Shown piece after piece: positions 10,004 through 17,985 of a stretch of DNA of 64,000 bases. The notes under the pieces are model-generated. The model searched no databases. It saw nothing but the letters and a program-made list of their open reading frames with translations, and was not told the DNA's origin. Source of the DNA: Candidatus Rokuibacteriota bacterium (lineage in GTDB: Bacteria > Methylomirabilota > Methylomirabilia > Rokubacteriales > CSP1-6); assembly GCA_003221695.1 (NCBI GenBank), contig QHSX01000057.1, positions 1 to 64,000 of the forward strand, written 5' to 3'. The translations under genes were made by a program, and so were the position numbers. How positions within the stretch are numbered: the first letter of the stretch is position 1; each line of letters starts with the position of its first letter.

Positions 10004-10639
10004 ATGAGGCCGAGAAACATCTCGACGGGCATGGCGGTGCTGGCGACGATGCTTGCGATAGGGTTGACGGGCCCGGTGGAGAGCCAGGAGCAGAAGCCGG
10101 GGGCCTCGCCGCCTGAGGTCGTCGTCTACGCGTCCGATCTGCCGACGAGCGCCCTGTTCGAGTTCGAGGTCTGGAGCAGCTCGATCTCGCCCGGGGGCAG
10201 GATGGTCGGAATTCCCAACGGCGGGGACAAGCTGGATGCTCCGCCCGAGCCCGACCCCCACGTGACCTTCGACGTGAAGGTTCAAGGCGGCGTCCCGTAC
10301 CGTTGCTGGATCCATATGAGGGTGGGAGCGCCGATGGGCGTCTCGCAGGCGAACAAAGTGTATGTGCAGCTCTCGGACGCGGTTGACAAGGCCAACAAGG
10401 CCGTATTCAGGCCTGGCACGGGGAGTTATCTGACTGCGCAGGGGCCGGCTCAGCAAGGCTGGAAGTGGGTGGGCTGCGACAACTCCAAATCGCCAGACTC
10501 ACTGGTCTACTTCCGAGCCAGCGGGGACGTCTCCGTCCGGGTGCAAGCCGGAATGGAAGGGGTCGGCTTCGACCAGTTTCTGTTGAGCCCCGCCCAGTTT
10601 CTGGAGAAGCCGCCCTCCGAGGCGATCGTACAGAAATAG
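10004..10639 (+). CDS. Secreted beta-sandwich (carbohydrate-binding-like) protein
   Basis: A 211-residue exported protein with a signal peptide (MAVLATMLAIGLTGPVES) starting at the ATG 22 bases after the RND stop. The mature part has the layout of a family I associate with CBM6-like beta-sandwiches: VVVYASDLP, a tight PYRCWIHMRVG strand, NKVYVQLSDAVDKA, GWKWV and a final VRVQAGMEGVGFDQFLLSPAQFL. The closing GVGFDQFLLS matches the conserved GV-x-hDQ-hhLS ending of that family. Ligand unknown; position in the cluster suggests a periplasmic or surface accessory of the pumps and porin. Confidence 0.7.
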   Translation: MRPRNISTGMAVLATMLAIGLTGPVESQEQKPGASPPEVVVYASDLPTSALFEFEVWSSSISPGGRMVGIPNGGDKLDAPPEPDPHVTFDVKVQGGVPYRCWIHMRVGAPMGVSQANKVYVQLSDAVDKANKAVFRPGTGSYLTAQGPAQQGWKWVGCDNSKSPDSLVYFRASGDVSVRVQAGMEGVGFDQFLLSPAQFLEKPPSEAIVQK

Positions 10640-10731
10640 GGCCGGCGCTCTTCCCATCGAACCCCGCGTTTGGGATGATGCCAGGCAGTGGTGCCTGACC
10701 TTCGCAATCGTCTTCGGGAGGAGCACAGGAA

Positions 10732-12063
10732 ATGACGGACTGGAGGCTCAAGAGGCGCACGGTTGCGGCGTCGATGCTCTGCGTTCTGGCCGGGTCGACC
10801 GCCTGGGCTCAACAAGCGCCACCGCCTGAGGAGCTCGAAGCTCTCAAACGCATGATCCAGGAGGTCGTGTCGCAAAACGAGGATCTGAAACGACGGGTCC
10901 AGGAACTGGAAGCCGCAATGGCCAAGCGTGCGCAGGCGCCTGCGGAAGCTCCCAAGCCGGCCGCTCCCGCGCCGGCCACGCCTGCCGCACCCGAGCCCGC
11001 CCCCCAAGAAGTGGTCAAGGCCGGCAAAGCGCCGTTTGGGAAGATTCAGCTCGGCGGCGCCATCGAGGTTGAAGCCGCATCACGTAGGGAAGCGAAACGG
11101 AATCCTATCAGCCACGAGCGTTCAAGCGACCTCGCACTCGGCACAGCCGAGTTTGACTTCGAAGCCGACGTCGTCGACTGGGGCAAGGCGGAGCTCTCCC
11201 TCCAGTGGGGTGCCGCGACGACCGAAACCGACGCGATCACGCTCAATGAGGCCCTGCTTACGCTCGCCAAGCCCTCGGTGCTCCCTGTCTACCTGAAGAC
11301 GGGCCGAGGCGTGGTGCCTTTCGGTATCTCGACGGGCACCTCCGTCGCGGCCAGGCTGGAAGAGACGCTGACCATTACCGGCCCGCTGACCCTCGACGTG
11401 TTTGAGAGCAAAGAGGATTATGCACTGCTCGGGGTCAGGGGTTATGGGCTCCATGCGGGGGCCTATGTCTTCAACGGGACGACCGACAACCGAGTACGAG
11501 GAAAGCAACTCGAACACTGGGGCGCCACTATCAGTTATGGTCTGAAAACCGACCTCGTGTCATTTGATGTCGGGGTGGACTGGATCGACTCTGTCTTCGA
11601 TTCCGATGGCCTGACGGCGGAATTCGCGGAACTGCAGACTCGCCGGAGAAAGGGATATGCACCGGGCGTGGGTGCGCACGCCAGACTTGGCCTCTGGGGG
11701 TTTTCACTCGTCGGCGAATACGATGTTGCCACGGTTGGGTCTCACTTCACTCGAGCTGGGCGGCCGATCAACACCAGGCCCGAGGCCTGGCAGGTCGAAC
11801 TCGGTTACACGACGAGCATCTTCGGGGTGAGGCCGTTCGGCGCGTTCAACTACTCGGAGACCTCTGGGCTGCCAGGGACGCTGAGCACGAGCACGCACGC
11901 AGGATTTCCTAAGAATAGAAAGCTCGGTGCCGTTGGCGCGTTTCTGTCCGACAACGTGCGAGTCGCCCTCGAGTACAACAGCGAGGAGGACACCTCCACG
12001 GCCTTCTTTGGCACGGGCAAAGACTCTCAGTTCTGGACCCTGCGGCTGACCTACGAATGGTGA
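10732..12063 (+). CDS. Outer-membrane porin, LbtU-like
   Basis: A 443-residue outer-membrane protein. After a signal peptide ending near AWAQ there is a coiled coil (about 29-62, with ELEALKRMIQEVVSQNEDLKRRVQELEA), a Pro/Ala-rich linker, and a barrel domain of alternating strands ending with the aromatic TLRLTYEW, the typical barrel-assembly C-terminus. Layout and the strand around IQLGGAIEVEAAS resemble LbtU-family siderophore porins; this is recognition from memory. Located just after two RND permeases lacking an outer-membrane factor, it could provide the outer-membrane passage, though a barrel without TolC's alpha tunnel would make this unconventional. Confidence 0.75.
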   Translation: MTDWRLKRRTVAASMLCVLAGSTAWAQQAPPPEELEALKRMIQEVVSQNEDLKRRVQELEAAMAKRAQAPAEAPKPAAPAPATPAAPEPAPQEVVKAGKAPFGKIQLGGAIEVEAASRREAKRNPISHERSSDLALGTAEFDFEADVVDWGKAELSLQWGAATTETDAITLNEALLTLAKPSVLPVYLKTGRGVVPFGISTGTSVAARLEETLTITGPLTLDVFESKEDYALLGVRGYGLHAGAYVFNGTTDNRVRGKQLEHWGATISYGLKTDLVSFDVGVDWIDSVFDSDGLTAEFAELQTRRRKGYAPGVGAHARLGLWGFSLVGEYDVATVGSHFTRAGRPINTRPEAWQVELGYTTSIFGVRPFGAFNYSETSGLPGTLSTSTHAGFPKNRKLGAVGAFLSDNVRVALEYNSEEDTSTAFFGTGKDSQFWTLRLTYEW

Positions 12064-12088
12064 GCCCGCCGTTTGGCGAGGGATCGAA

Positions 12089-12841
12089 ATGACGAGACGA
12101 ATGCAGATTGTGACCGGGGTGACGCTCCTGCTGGCTTCGTCTGGCCTGGCGCTGGGAACCGGCAAGGATCCGGGTCTCGCCGGGCCCTTTGGCGTCGCCC
12201 TCGTCCACCTCGAGCAGAATGTCACGGACGGCGATTCCGAAGTGGTCTTCGAGGTCAAAGCGGGGAAGGAGGGACTGGCGAAGTTGGCCGTGGTGGCTCC
12301 TGACGGGCGCACCGTCGTCGACTTCACCGCGCCCGATGCCTCCACGCTGGGGATCCGGCAGTTCCGTTTTGAGACTCCGGAGCCGAGGGATTTCAAGACC
12401 CTCAAGTCGGCTTACCCCGAGGGGGTGTATACCTTCGCCGGCGTGACGGCGACCGGTGGCAAACTCCGCGGTCAGGCAACGTTGCAGCATACGTTGCCTG
12501 CCGCGACTTCCTTTGTGTCGCCCAGGGCTGGCGCTCGGGGAGTGGTGATCAAGAATCTCAGAATCGCGTGGAACCCCGTCAAGAATCCGGCTGCCTACAT
12601 CGTCAAAATCGAAGGGCGTAAGCCCGAGGCCAACCTCACGGTGCAGGTGCCTGGGACCGTGAGCACGTTCGTCGTGCCCGACGGCTTCCTCGTGCCCGGT
12701 GCGGAATATGGGGTCGCCATCGGTACGGTGTCGGAGAAGGGCAACATCTCGTTTGTGGAGACCACGTTTACCACCGGTGGAGAGAGCAAGGCCACGAATG
12801 ACCGGGGCGTTGACCCCGCCCTGGCGGCGCTAGTCCGCTAG
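12089..12841 (+). CDS. Secreted protein with fibronectin-like C-terminal domain
   Basis: A 250-residue exported protein: signal peptide (MQIVTGVTLLLASSGLALG), an N-terminal beta domain (about 25-135) with QFRFETPEPRDFKTLKSAYPEGVYTF, and a second domain (about 145-235) with the strands IAWNPVKNPAAYIVKIEG and AEYGVAIGTVSEKGN, which look like a fibronectin type III fold. It follows the porin by 25 bases and is likely the last gene of the 2244-12841 cluster. Function unknown; a surface or periplasmic binding role is the simplest guess. Its stop overlaps by four bases the stop of the convergent small lipoprotein gene. Confidence 0.75.
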   Translation: MTRRMQIVTGVTLLLASSGLALGTGKDPGLAGPFGVALVHLEQNVTDGDSEVVFEVKAGKEGLAKLAVVAPDGRTVVDFTAPDASTLGIRQFRFETPEPRDFKTLKSAYPEGVYTFAGVTATGGKLRGQATLQHTLPAATSFVSPRAGARGVVIKNLRIAWNPVKNPAAYIVKIEGRKPEANLTVQVPGTVSTFVVPDGFLVPGAEYGVAIGTVSEKGNISFVETTFTTGGESKATNDRGVDPALAALVR

Positions 12842-13089
12842 TCCCTCAGCCCGACCCATTGCCCGCCCTCGACGAACTGGTAACCGCGGGCGCGCATGCA
12901 GCTTCGGTAGGCGAATTTGTTCACCGGTATGCCGGCGTAGACGCCCCGCTGCGCCTCCAGCCCACACGCGTGGCTGTCCCGATTGAAGTCCTCGACCGTG
13001 GCGCCTGTCTTGGTCCAATGCCTCTCGGCACAGCCGGCAGCACCGACGGCCGTCAGAATGGCGAGCGCCACGTATCCGCGCGGGCTCAA
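12838..13089 (-). CDS. Small lipoprotein with paired cysteines
   Basis: An 83-residue lipoprotein with a signal peptide and lipobox (AVGAAGC). The mature part reads W-T-K-T-G-A-T...FNRDSHACG...FAYRSCMRARGYQFV. The pattern of a tryptophan, a D-x-x-x-C, then x-x-C-M-x-x-R/K-G-Y is repeated in the lipoprotein at 32432-32677, so the two are paralogues. The two non-lipobox cysteines could form a disulfide. It is downstream of, and co-directional with, the kinase gene, separated by 48 bases. Confidence 0.75.
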   Translation of the reverse strand: MSPRGYVALAILTAVGAAGCAERHWTKTGATVEDFNRDSHACGLEAQRGVYAGIPVNKFAYRSCMRARGYQFVEGGQWVGLRD

Positions 13090-13137
13090 TGCGTTGGCTC
13101 CTCAGCGTGTCGCTGCATGATCCGGGCGCGCTCCGCT

Positions 13138-14502
13138 CTAACCAGCCGGCAGGGTCAGCTCCGCCCGCAGCCCGCCGAGGCTCGAGCTCCCGAGCGCGAT
13201 GGAACCGCTGTAGAGACTCGCCAGGTCTCGCACGATCGCGAGGCCCAGGCCGGTCCCCGGCACCTTCTCGTCGAACCGCGCGCCCGGAGCGAGAGCGGAC
13301 CCCTGCTGCTCCGGGGGCAAGCCGGGTCCGTCGTCCTCGATCGTGATCGTCAGGCGGCCGTCGTCGGAGCGGCTCGTCGCCGCGACGCAGCGCCGGGCCC
13401 ATTTGCAGGCGTTGTCCATCAGGTTGCCGAGCATCTCCTCGAGGTCCTGCTGCTCACCGCGGAACACATGATCGACCGGGACGTCGATCGCGAACTCTAG
13501 ATCGCGACTGGCATAGAGGTGTGTGAGGGTGCGTTGGATCGCTGCGACGGTCGGCGCGACCAGCACGCGCGCGCCCGGCACGTCGAGGGATGCGGCGGCG
13601 CGCGCCCGAGCCAAGTGGTAATCGATCTGCTGTCGCATCGTGACGATCTGGCCTCGCATCGACCCGGCAAGCTGCGGAACGCCGTCGGCGGCGAGCCGAT
13701 CGACCTCGTTCGCCAGGATGCTCAGCGGCGTCTTCAAGCCATGCGCCAGGTTGCCGGCCTGGATGCGGCCACGGGTGACGACCTCCTCGTTGCGTTGAAG
13801 CAGCGCGTTGAGATCCTCGACCAGCGGCTGGGTCTCGGTGGGGAACGGGCCCTCGAGCCGTTTGATCCGCCCTTCGCGTATCGCCGCCACCCCGGCGCGG
13901 AGCCGGTGGAGCGGTCTGAGTCCGATCCGGACCTGGATCGCCACGGCCGCGATCAGGGCAAAGGCCAGGACGCCGAGGGACAGGGTGAGCGTGCGCGTGA
14001 AGGCCGCGGCCGCCTCGGTCACCTCCTTTTCGTCCGTGGCGGTGACCACCCGGTAGGCTCCGGGCGCATCGGGGAGCGTGACCGTCCGTTCCAGGGCGAT
14101 CAGTCTCTGCCCGTCGGGACCTGCGATCCGATGGCGATGGACCCGGCGGTGGCCCCCGCCGTCGGCGGATGCATCAGGATGCAGGCGGAGGGCGACGTCC
14201 CACAGCGACCGTGATCGGAAGATCGGCCCGTCGGGCCCCTCGACCTGCCAGTAGACCCCGGAATACGGCTTGCGGAATCGCGGGTCGTTCAGCTGATGCG
14301 ACAGGATGAGCTGTCCCGTGCCCGGGCGATCGAGCGCTGCCGCGATCTGCTCGAGCTGATTCGTCAGCTCGGCCTCGAGCCGCCGCTCGACATGGGCGCG
14401 GAAGAGAGCTGCCAGGAGCGTGCCGGCGGCGGCCAGGGCGAGCACGATCCAGACGACCGCGCCGGCGAGCAGCCGGAGGCGCAGGGAATTGACGGCAATC
14501 AC
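13138..14502 (-). CDS. Sensor histidine kinase, PhoQ-like class
   Basis: A 454-residue inner-membrane sensor kinase: first membrane helix (about 8-35), periplasmic domain (about 36-175), second helix (about 180-205), HAMP-like linker, dimerisation domain with NLAHGLKTPLSIL (phospho-acceptor His), and an ATPase domain with NLMDNACKWA (N box), DDGPGLP (G1) and GTGLGLAIVRDLASLY (G2). The H-box form NLAHxLKTPL is typical of PhoQ-type kinases. The GTG start overlaps the TGA of the response regulator (GTGA), so the two are translationally coupled and should be cognate. PepSY-containing proteins on both sides suggest an envelope or peptidase-related cue. Confidence 0.93.
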   Translation of the reverse strand: MIAVNSLRLRLLAGAVVWIVLALAAAGTLLAALFRAHVERRLEAELTNQLEQIAAALDRPGTGQLILSHQLNDPRFRKPYSGVYWQVEGPDGPIFRSRSLWDVALRLHPDASADGGGHRRVHRHRIAGPDGQRLIALERTVTLPDAPGAYRVVTATDEKEVTEAAAAFTRTLTLSLGVLAFALIAAVAIQVRIGLRPLHRLRAGVAAIREGRIKRLEGPFPTETQPLVEDLNALLQRNEEVVTRGRIQAGNLAHGLKTPLSILANEVDRLAADGVPQLAGSMRGQIVTMRQQIDYHLARARAAASLDVPGARVLVAPTVAAIQRTLTHLYASRDLEFAIDVPVDHVFRGEQQDLEEMLGNLMDNACKWARRCVAATSRSDDGRLTITIEDDGPGLPPEQQGSALAPGARFDEKVPGTGLGLAIVRDLASLYSGSIALGSSSLGGLRAELTLPAG

Positions 14503-15164
14503 GACGGCTCGTCCAGTCGATAGCCGAGGCCGCGGACCGTCGTGATGACGTTGACCCCGAGCTTCCGTCGGAGCCGAGCGACGAACACCTCGATGGTGTT
14601 GGAGTCGCGGTCGAAGTCCTGGGCGTAGATGTGCTCGATCAGCTCGCTGCGCGAGACGACCTGACCCTTGTGGTGCATGAGATAGCGGAGCACGCGGTAC
14701 TCGTGGGCCGAGAGGTCGACGGGGCACCCGTTCACCGTCACCTTGCCCGAGCGGGTGTCGAGGGTGACGCCCTCGCACGTCAGCTCGCTCGTGGCGTGCC
14801 CGTGAGCGCGGCGGATCAGGGCGCGCAGCCTGGCGAGGAGCTCCTCCATCTGGAACGGCTTGGCCAGATAGTCGTCGGCCCCGGCGTCGATGCCCTGCAC
14901 CTTCTCGGCCCAGCTGCCGCGCGCCGTCAGGATCAAGACCGGCATCGTCCGCCCCGCGGCCCGCCACCGCCTGAGCACCGTGATTCCATCGAGCCGTGGC
15001 AGGCCGAGATCGAGGACGACGGCGTTGTACGGCTCGGTGTCGCCGAGGAAGTGTCCCTCCTCGCCATCGCCGGCGCAATCGACCGCATCACCGGTGCGCG
15101 ACAGCGTGTCCGCAAGCTGCCGGCTGAGAACCGGGTCATCCTCGACAATCAGAATCCGCATCAC
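14499..15164 (-). CDS. OmpR-family response regulator
   Basis: A 221-residue regulator with receiver domain (about 1-118; acidic pair D9-D10, phospho-acceptor D52 in AVVLDLGLP, lysine in YLAKPFQ) and a winged-helix DNA-binding domain (about 128-218; CPVDLSAHEYRVLRYL, VFVARLRRKLG, TTVRGLGYRL). It is the cognate partner of the overlapping kinase. Either the GTG at 15164 or the ATG at 15161 can start it. A 16-base tandem duplication covers exactly this start region, leaving an out-of-frame second GTGATG at 15180. Direct repeats in the promoter region upstream (15543-15558) could be its own binding site. Confidence 0.94.
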   Translation of the reverse strand: MMRILIVEDDPVLSRQLADTLSRTGDAVDCAGDGEEGHFLGDTEPYNAVVLDLGLPRLDGITVLRRWRAAGRTMPVLILTARGSWAEKVQGIDAGADDYLAKPFQMEELLARLRALIRRAHGHATSELTCEGVTLDTRSGKVTVNGCPVDLSAHEYRVLRYLMHHKGQVVSRSELIEHIYAQDFDRDSNTIEVFVARLRRKLGVNVITTVRGLGYRLDEPS

Positions 15165-15180
15165 CCAGAATCCGCATCAC
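15150..15180 (-). repeat. 16-base tandem duplication at the regulator start codon
   Basis: Read on the minus strand, GTGATGCGGATTCTG occurs twice with period 16 (15180-15166 and 15164-15150). The downstream copy holds the real start of the response regulator; the upstream copy is out of frame. The upstream gene's TGA (15185-15183) lies two bases before the first copy, so the original gene spacing was probably two bases. Confidence 0.85.
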
Positions 15181-15182
15181 GC

Positions 15183-15518
15183 TCAGCGCTGCCGACGCGC
15201 CGCGTCGGCCCCGCGGCCTTTGACCCGAAGCAGCCGTGCGTCGCGGGCATCATACTCGAGCCTCACGATCGCCCCGCCCGGCGCCAGCAGCTTGACCTTG
15301 TAGATCCAGCGGCCGTCGTCATCGTCGAGCTCGACTTCGACCGGGGACCCGATGAACTCTGCCTGCACCCGGTCGAGGACTGCCTGGAGCGACACGATCT
15401 CGCCGGCCTCGCGCGCGGCTTTGGCGCGTGCGTGATCATCGTCGTCGGCCATCACCGCCGCGGCGCACGCGAGAACCACGGGAACCGCCAGGAGCGCCAA
15501 CCGGCGACGCAAATCCAT
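15183..15518 (-). CDS. PepSY domain protein
   Basis: A 111-residue exported protein with a signal peptide (RRRLALLAVPVVLACAAAVMA), an acidic DDDDH linker and one PepSY-like domain (about 40-110: IVSLQAVLDRVQ...VEVELDDDDGRWIYKVKLL...VRLEYDARDARLLRV). PepSY domains inhibit or modulate proteases and often accompany two-component systems. It is the first gene of the PepSY-regulator-kinase operon. The ATG at 15518 is preferred over the upstream frame because it starts the signal peptide directly. A TATTAT box ends six bases before this ATG, so the message may be leaderless. Confidence 0.85.
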   Translation of the reverse strand: MDLRRRLALLAVPVVLACAAAVMADDDDHARAKAAREAGEIVSLQAVLDRVQAEFIGSPVEVELDDDDGRWIYKVKLLAPGGAIVRLEYDARDARLLRVKGRGADAARRQR

Positions 15519-15523
15519 GTTGC

Positions 15524-15558
15524 ATAATACCTCAGTGCCACCTGAACGGCTCATGAAC
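15524..15558 (-). promoter_or_regulatory. Candidate promoter and OmpR-type direct repeats
   Basis: A TATTAT (15529-15524, minus strand) lies just before the PepSY start. Upstream are two GTTCA repeats exactly 11 bases apart (seen as TGAAC at 15543-15547 and 15554-15558 on the plus strand). An 11-base period is typical of OmpR/PhoB-family tandem sites, so autoregulation by the adjacent regulator is likely but untested. No good -35 box is seen, which fits an activated promoter. Confidence 0.4.
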
Positions 15559-15650
15559 GCCGGGCTCAGGCCCGGTTCAGGCTCCCCCGTCTTTGATGGT
15601 AAGCAGAACGAGGGCCGGCGAGCTCACGACACGAAGAAAGGAGCTTCAGC

Positions 15651-15908
15651 ATGAACAGACTTCGGTGGCTTCCCTTAATCGTCGCGCTCGGCGTCGGGGT
15701 CGTGCTGCTCGGTGCGTGGCTCGGGTCCGGCACGTGGGCGATGGCCTTCCGGACCGAGCCCGGCGAACTGGCCTGCGAGACCGTGAAGACTCCGGCCGGG
15801 AAGGTCATGAACTGTTTGACGGTGGAGGAGACGACGCTCTGGCAACGTCTCACCACGGACTACACGTACTATGCTCCCGCCACCGGGACGGTCAGGACGG
15901 GCCGATGA
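15651..15908 (+). pseudogene. Internally deleted paralogue of the gene at 15950
   Basis: An 85-residue open frame with an AGGAG-like site before its ATG. Its first 40 residues (MNRLRWLPLIVALGVGVVLL... GTWAMAFRTEPGEL) align with the N-terminus of the next gene, and its remaining 45 (CETVKTPAGKVMNCLTVEETT...YTYYAPATGTVR) align with that protein's C-terminus; about 140 middle residues are missing. The frame is kept across the joint. It therefore looks like a tandem duplicate that lost its core by in-frame deletion. It could be a decaying remnant or a short secreted peptide; lack of the central domain favours the former. Confidence 0.75.
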
Positions 15909-15949
15909 ATCTGATCGGAGCCGAACGACACACACAAAGGGGTGTCCTC

Positions 15950-16654
15950 ATGCGCAGATTTCTGTGGCTCGCGGTTGTCGTTGCTGCCGGGATCGGTGTC
16001 CTCACGCTTGGAGCGTGTCTCGGGTCAGGTGCGTGGTCCGGCACGTGGACCTCGGTCTTCCCGACGGAGCCCGACGAACTGGTCCCCACCGGCCGCAACC
16101 CCTATTTCATCCTGGAACCAGGCTACACGCTCGTGCTCGAGGGCGGCGATGCCCGGTTGACCATCACCGTCCTGAACGAGACCAAGAAGGTCGACGGCGT
16201 GGAGACGCGGGTCGTCGAGGAGCGCGAAACCAAGGGCGGCCAGCTCATCGAGGTGGCCAGGAACTATTTCGCGATCAGCAAGCGGACCAACGACGTCTTC
16301 TACTTCGGCGAAGACGTTGACATGTACAAAGATGGCCGGCTCGTGAACCACGATGGGACGTGGCTCTCGGGTGTCAACGGTAGCAAGTTCGGCCTCATCA
16401 TGCCGGGCCGGCCGCTGCTGAATGCAAGGTACTACCAGGAGGTCGCCCCCAAGGTCGCAATGGATCGCGCCACGATCGTCAGCGTGAGCGAGACCGTCAA
16501 GACACCAGCCGGGGAGTTCACGAACTGCCTGAAGGTGGAGGAGACGACTCCCCTCGAGCGTTTCGTCACGGAGTACAAATACTACGCCCCCGGCATCGGG
16601 ATGGTGCGGGACGGGTCGCTGAGACTGGTGAAGGTCACAGGAGGACAGCGGTGA
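15950..16654 (+). CDS. Secreted lipoprotein-like protein, paralogue of 2244-3131
   Basis: A 234-residue exported protein; the N-terminal segment (MRRFLWLAVVVAAGIGVLTLGAC) ends in a lipobox-like LGAC, so it may be a lipoprotein. The mature part follows the same motif order as the protein at 2244: NPYFILEPGYTLVLEG, TKKVDGVETRVV, DVFYFGEDVDMYKDG, RATIVSVSETVKTP and YKYYAPGIGMVRDG. An AAAGGGG site precedes the ATG. The stop overlaps the next gene's GTG by four bases, so the PepSY/Tat protein is co-translated with it. Biochemical role unknown. Confidence 0.8.
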   Translation: MRRFLWLAVVVAAGIGVLTLGACLGSGAWSGTWTSVFPTEPDELVPTGRNPYFILEPGYTLVLEGGDARLTITVLNETKKVDGVETRVVEERETKGGQLIEVARNYFAISKRTNDVFYFGEDVDMYKDGRLVNHDGTWLSGVNGSKFGLIMPGRPLLNARYYQEVAPKVAMDRATIVSVSETVKTPAGEFTNCLKVEETTPLERFVTEYKYYAPGIGMVRDGSLRLVKVTGGQR

Positions 16655-17286
16655 GGGCTCGCGGGGTCACGACCAACAGCGTGCTCTCCCGCCGCGCGTT
16701 ACTCCGGGGCGGGCTTCTCGTGGGAGTCGCGACGCTCGCGGATGCGACGATCTCGATCGCCCAAGCCCCACCGCAGCAGCCGGGCCAGCCCGGCGGCGGA
16801 CTGCAGGCGCCGACTTCTCTGGCGCAAGCGGTCCGCGTCGCCGAGAAGCAGACCGGTGGACGCGCCAGGAAGGCCGAGTGGGAACGCGAGAAGGGCGTCG
16901 ATGTGTACGAGGTCAAGACGCTCTCGAGGGACGGGTCGGCCAAAGTCCTCGTCGACCCTGCCTCCGGGAACGTCCTGCGAGTGGACACGCCGGGGTTCGT
17001 CTCCTCCATCGCCAACGTCTTCGACCGGGACGACCAGCGGAAAGACCAGGCGGCGTTCGCTCGGCTCGAAGCGTCTTCGATGACGCTCGCGGCTGCCATC
17101 GATGCGGCGCAGAAGGAGAGCGGCGGCAGGGCGGTCCGGGCGGCGTTGACGAGCCGGTACGACGCGACGCTCTTCGAGGTGCGCGTGGTCAAAGACTGGA
17201 CCACGCAGAACGTCCTGGTGGACCCCGCGACCGCCAAGGTCGTGACGGTCCCCCCGCGCGGGAAACACAAAAACGATGACGACTGA
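16651..17286 (+). CDS. Exported protein with two PepSY-like domains
   Basis: A 211-residue protein with a twin-arginine-like export signal (LSRRALLRGGLLVG) and two repeated PepSY-like domains (about 52-115 and 140-205). Each has the pattern SLAQAV...EKQTGGRA...YEVKTL...AKVLVDPASGNVLRV and its counterpart TLAAAIDAAQKESGGRA...FEVRVV...NVLVDPATAKVVTV. The Tat-type signal suggests export in a folded state. It overlaps the preceding gene by four bases. Together with the PepSY gene at 15183 it places three PepSY domains around one two-component system. Confidence 0.8.
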   Translation: MRARGVTTNSVLSRRALLRGGLLVGVATLADATISIAQAPPQQPGQPGGGLQAPTSLAQAVRVAEKQTGGRARKAEWEREKGVDVYEVKTLSRDGSAKVLVDPASGNVLRVDTPGFVSSIANVFDRDDQRKDQAAFARLEASSMTLAAAIDAAQKESGGRAVRAALTSRYDATLFEVRVVKDWTTQNVLVDPATAKVVTVPPRGKHKNDDD

Positions 17287-17292
17287 GACGGC

Positions 17293-17985
17293 GTGAGCCC
17301 TCGCGTGAACCGATCGACAGCCGCGCGCTGGCGCATCGTGTGCCTGGCCTCACTGGGCATCTTCCTGGGCCTCGGCCTCGCGGTCTACGCGACCGGTGTC
17401 CTGCCGGGCGACGTCTTCCTCCGCCGTGAGCTGTTGGTGAGCGACGCCGGTCTCGTGCACGAGCTCGCGCGCTGGGTGAACTATGGGGGCAGGGCGCAAG
17501 TGCTCGTCCCGGGGGCTCTCCTGTTGTTCTTCCTGTCGGCGGTAGCGCGGCGCCACTGGTGGCTCTGGTGTTCGGTTCTGGTCGGCTCCTCGCTGATCCA
17601 GCATGTCGTCAAGTTCCTGGTGGGCCGCTCCCGCCCGAGCGGGTCTTCCCTCGGATTCCCGAGCGGCCACGCCACGGCCGCGACGACCTTCGCCGTGGTG
17701 CTGATCTATGTCGCGAGCCGCGAGCGGCTCAGCCGGGTGCAGCGGTTCGCCATCGAAGCGCTGGCCGTATGCTTGATGCTCGCCGTCGGCTGGGCGCGCA
17801 TCATGCGTCACGCCCATTGGCCCTCGGACGTGCTCGGCGGCTTTCTCCTCGGCACTTGCTGCGCGGCGGCCGCCGCTTGGTGGGAGACCGCGCAGTCCGA
17901 GGCCGGAGCCCCCGATGAATCCCCAGTGCGGCCTCTGGCCACGCGCGCTCGCCTGGGCGGGGACGCGAGCCCGCCCAGCCTGTGA
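17293..17985 (+). CDS. PAP2-family membrane phosphatase
   Basis: A 230-residue integral membrane enzyme with about six helices and all three phosphatase motifs of the PAP2 superfamily: KFLVGRSRP (motif 1), PSGHATAA (motif 2) and RIMRHAHWPSDVLGG (motif 3, with the nucleophile-side histidine). Members remove phosphate from lipid phosphates such as phosphatidate or undecaprenyl diphosphate. The start is taken at GTG 17293, seven bases after the upstream stop. Which lipid it uses cannot be told; the VTT-domain protein encoded two genes downstream is also a membrane-lipid-associated type. Confidence 0.92.
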   Translation: MSPRVNRSTAARWRIVCLASLGIFLGLGLAVYATGVLPGDVFLRRELLVSDAGLVHELARWVNYGGRAQVLVPGALLLFFLSAVARRHWWLWCSVLVGSSLIQHVVKFLVGRSRPSGSSLGFPSGHATAATTFAVVLIYVASRERLSRVQRFAIEALAVCLMLAVGWARIMRHAHWPSDVLGGFLLGTCCAAAAAWWETAQSEAGAPDESPVRPLATRARLGGDASPPSL

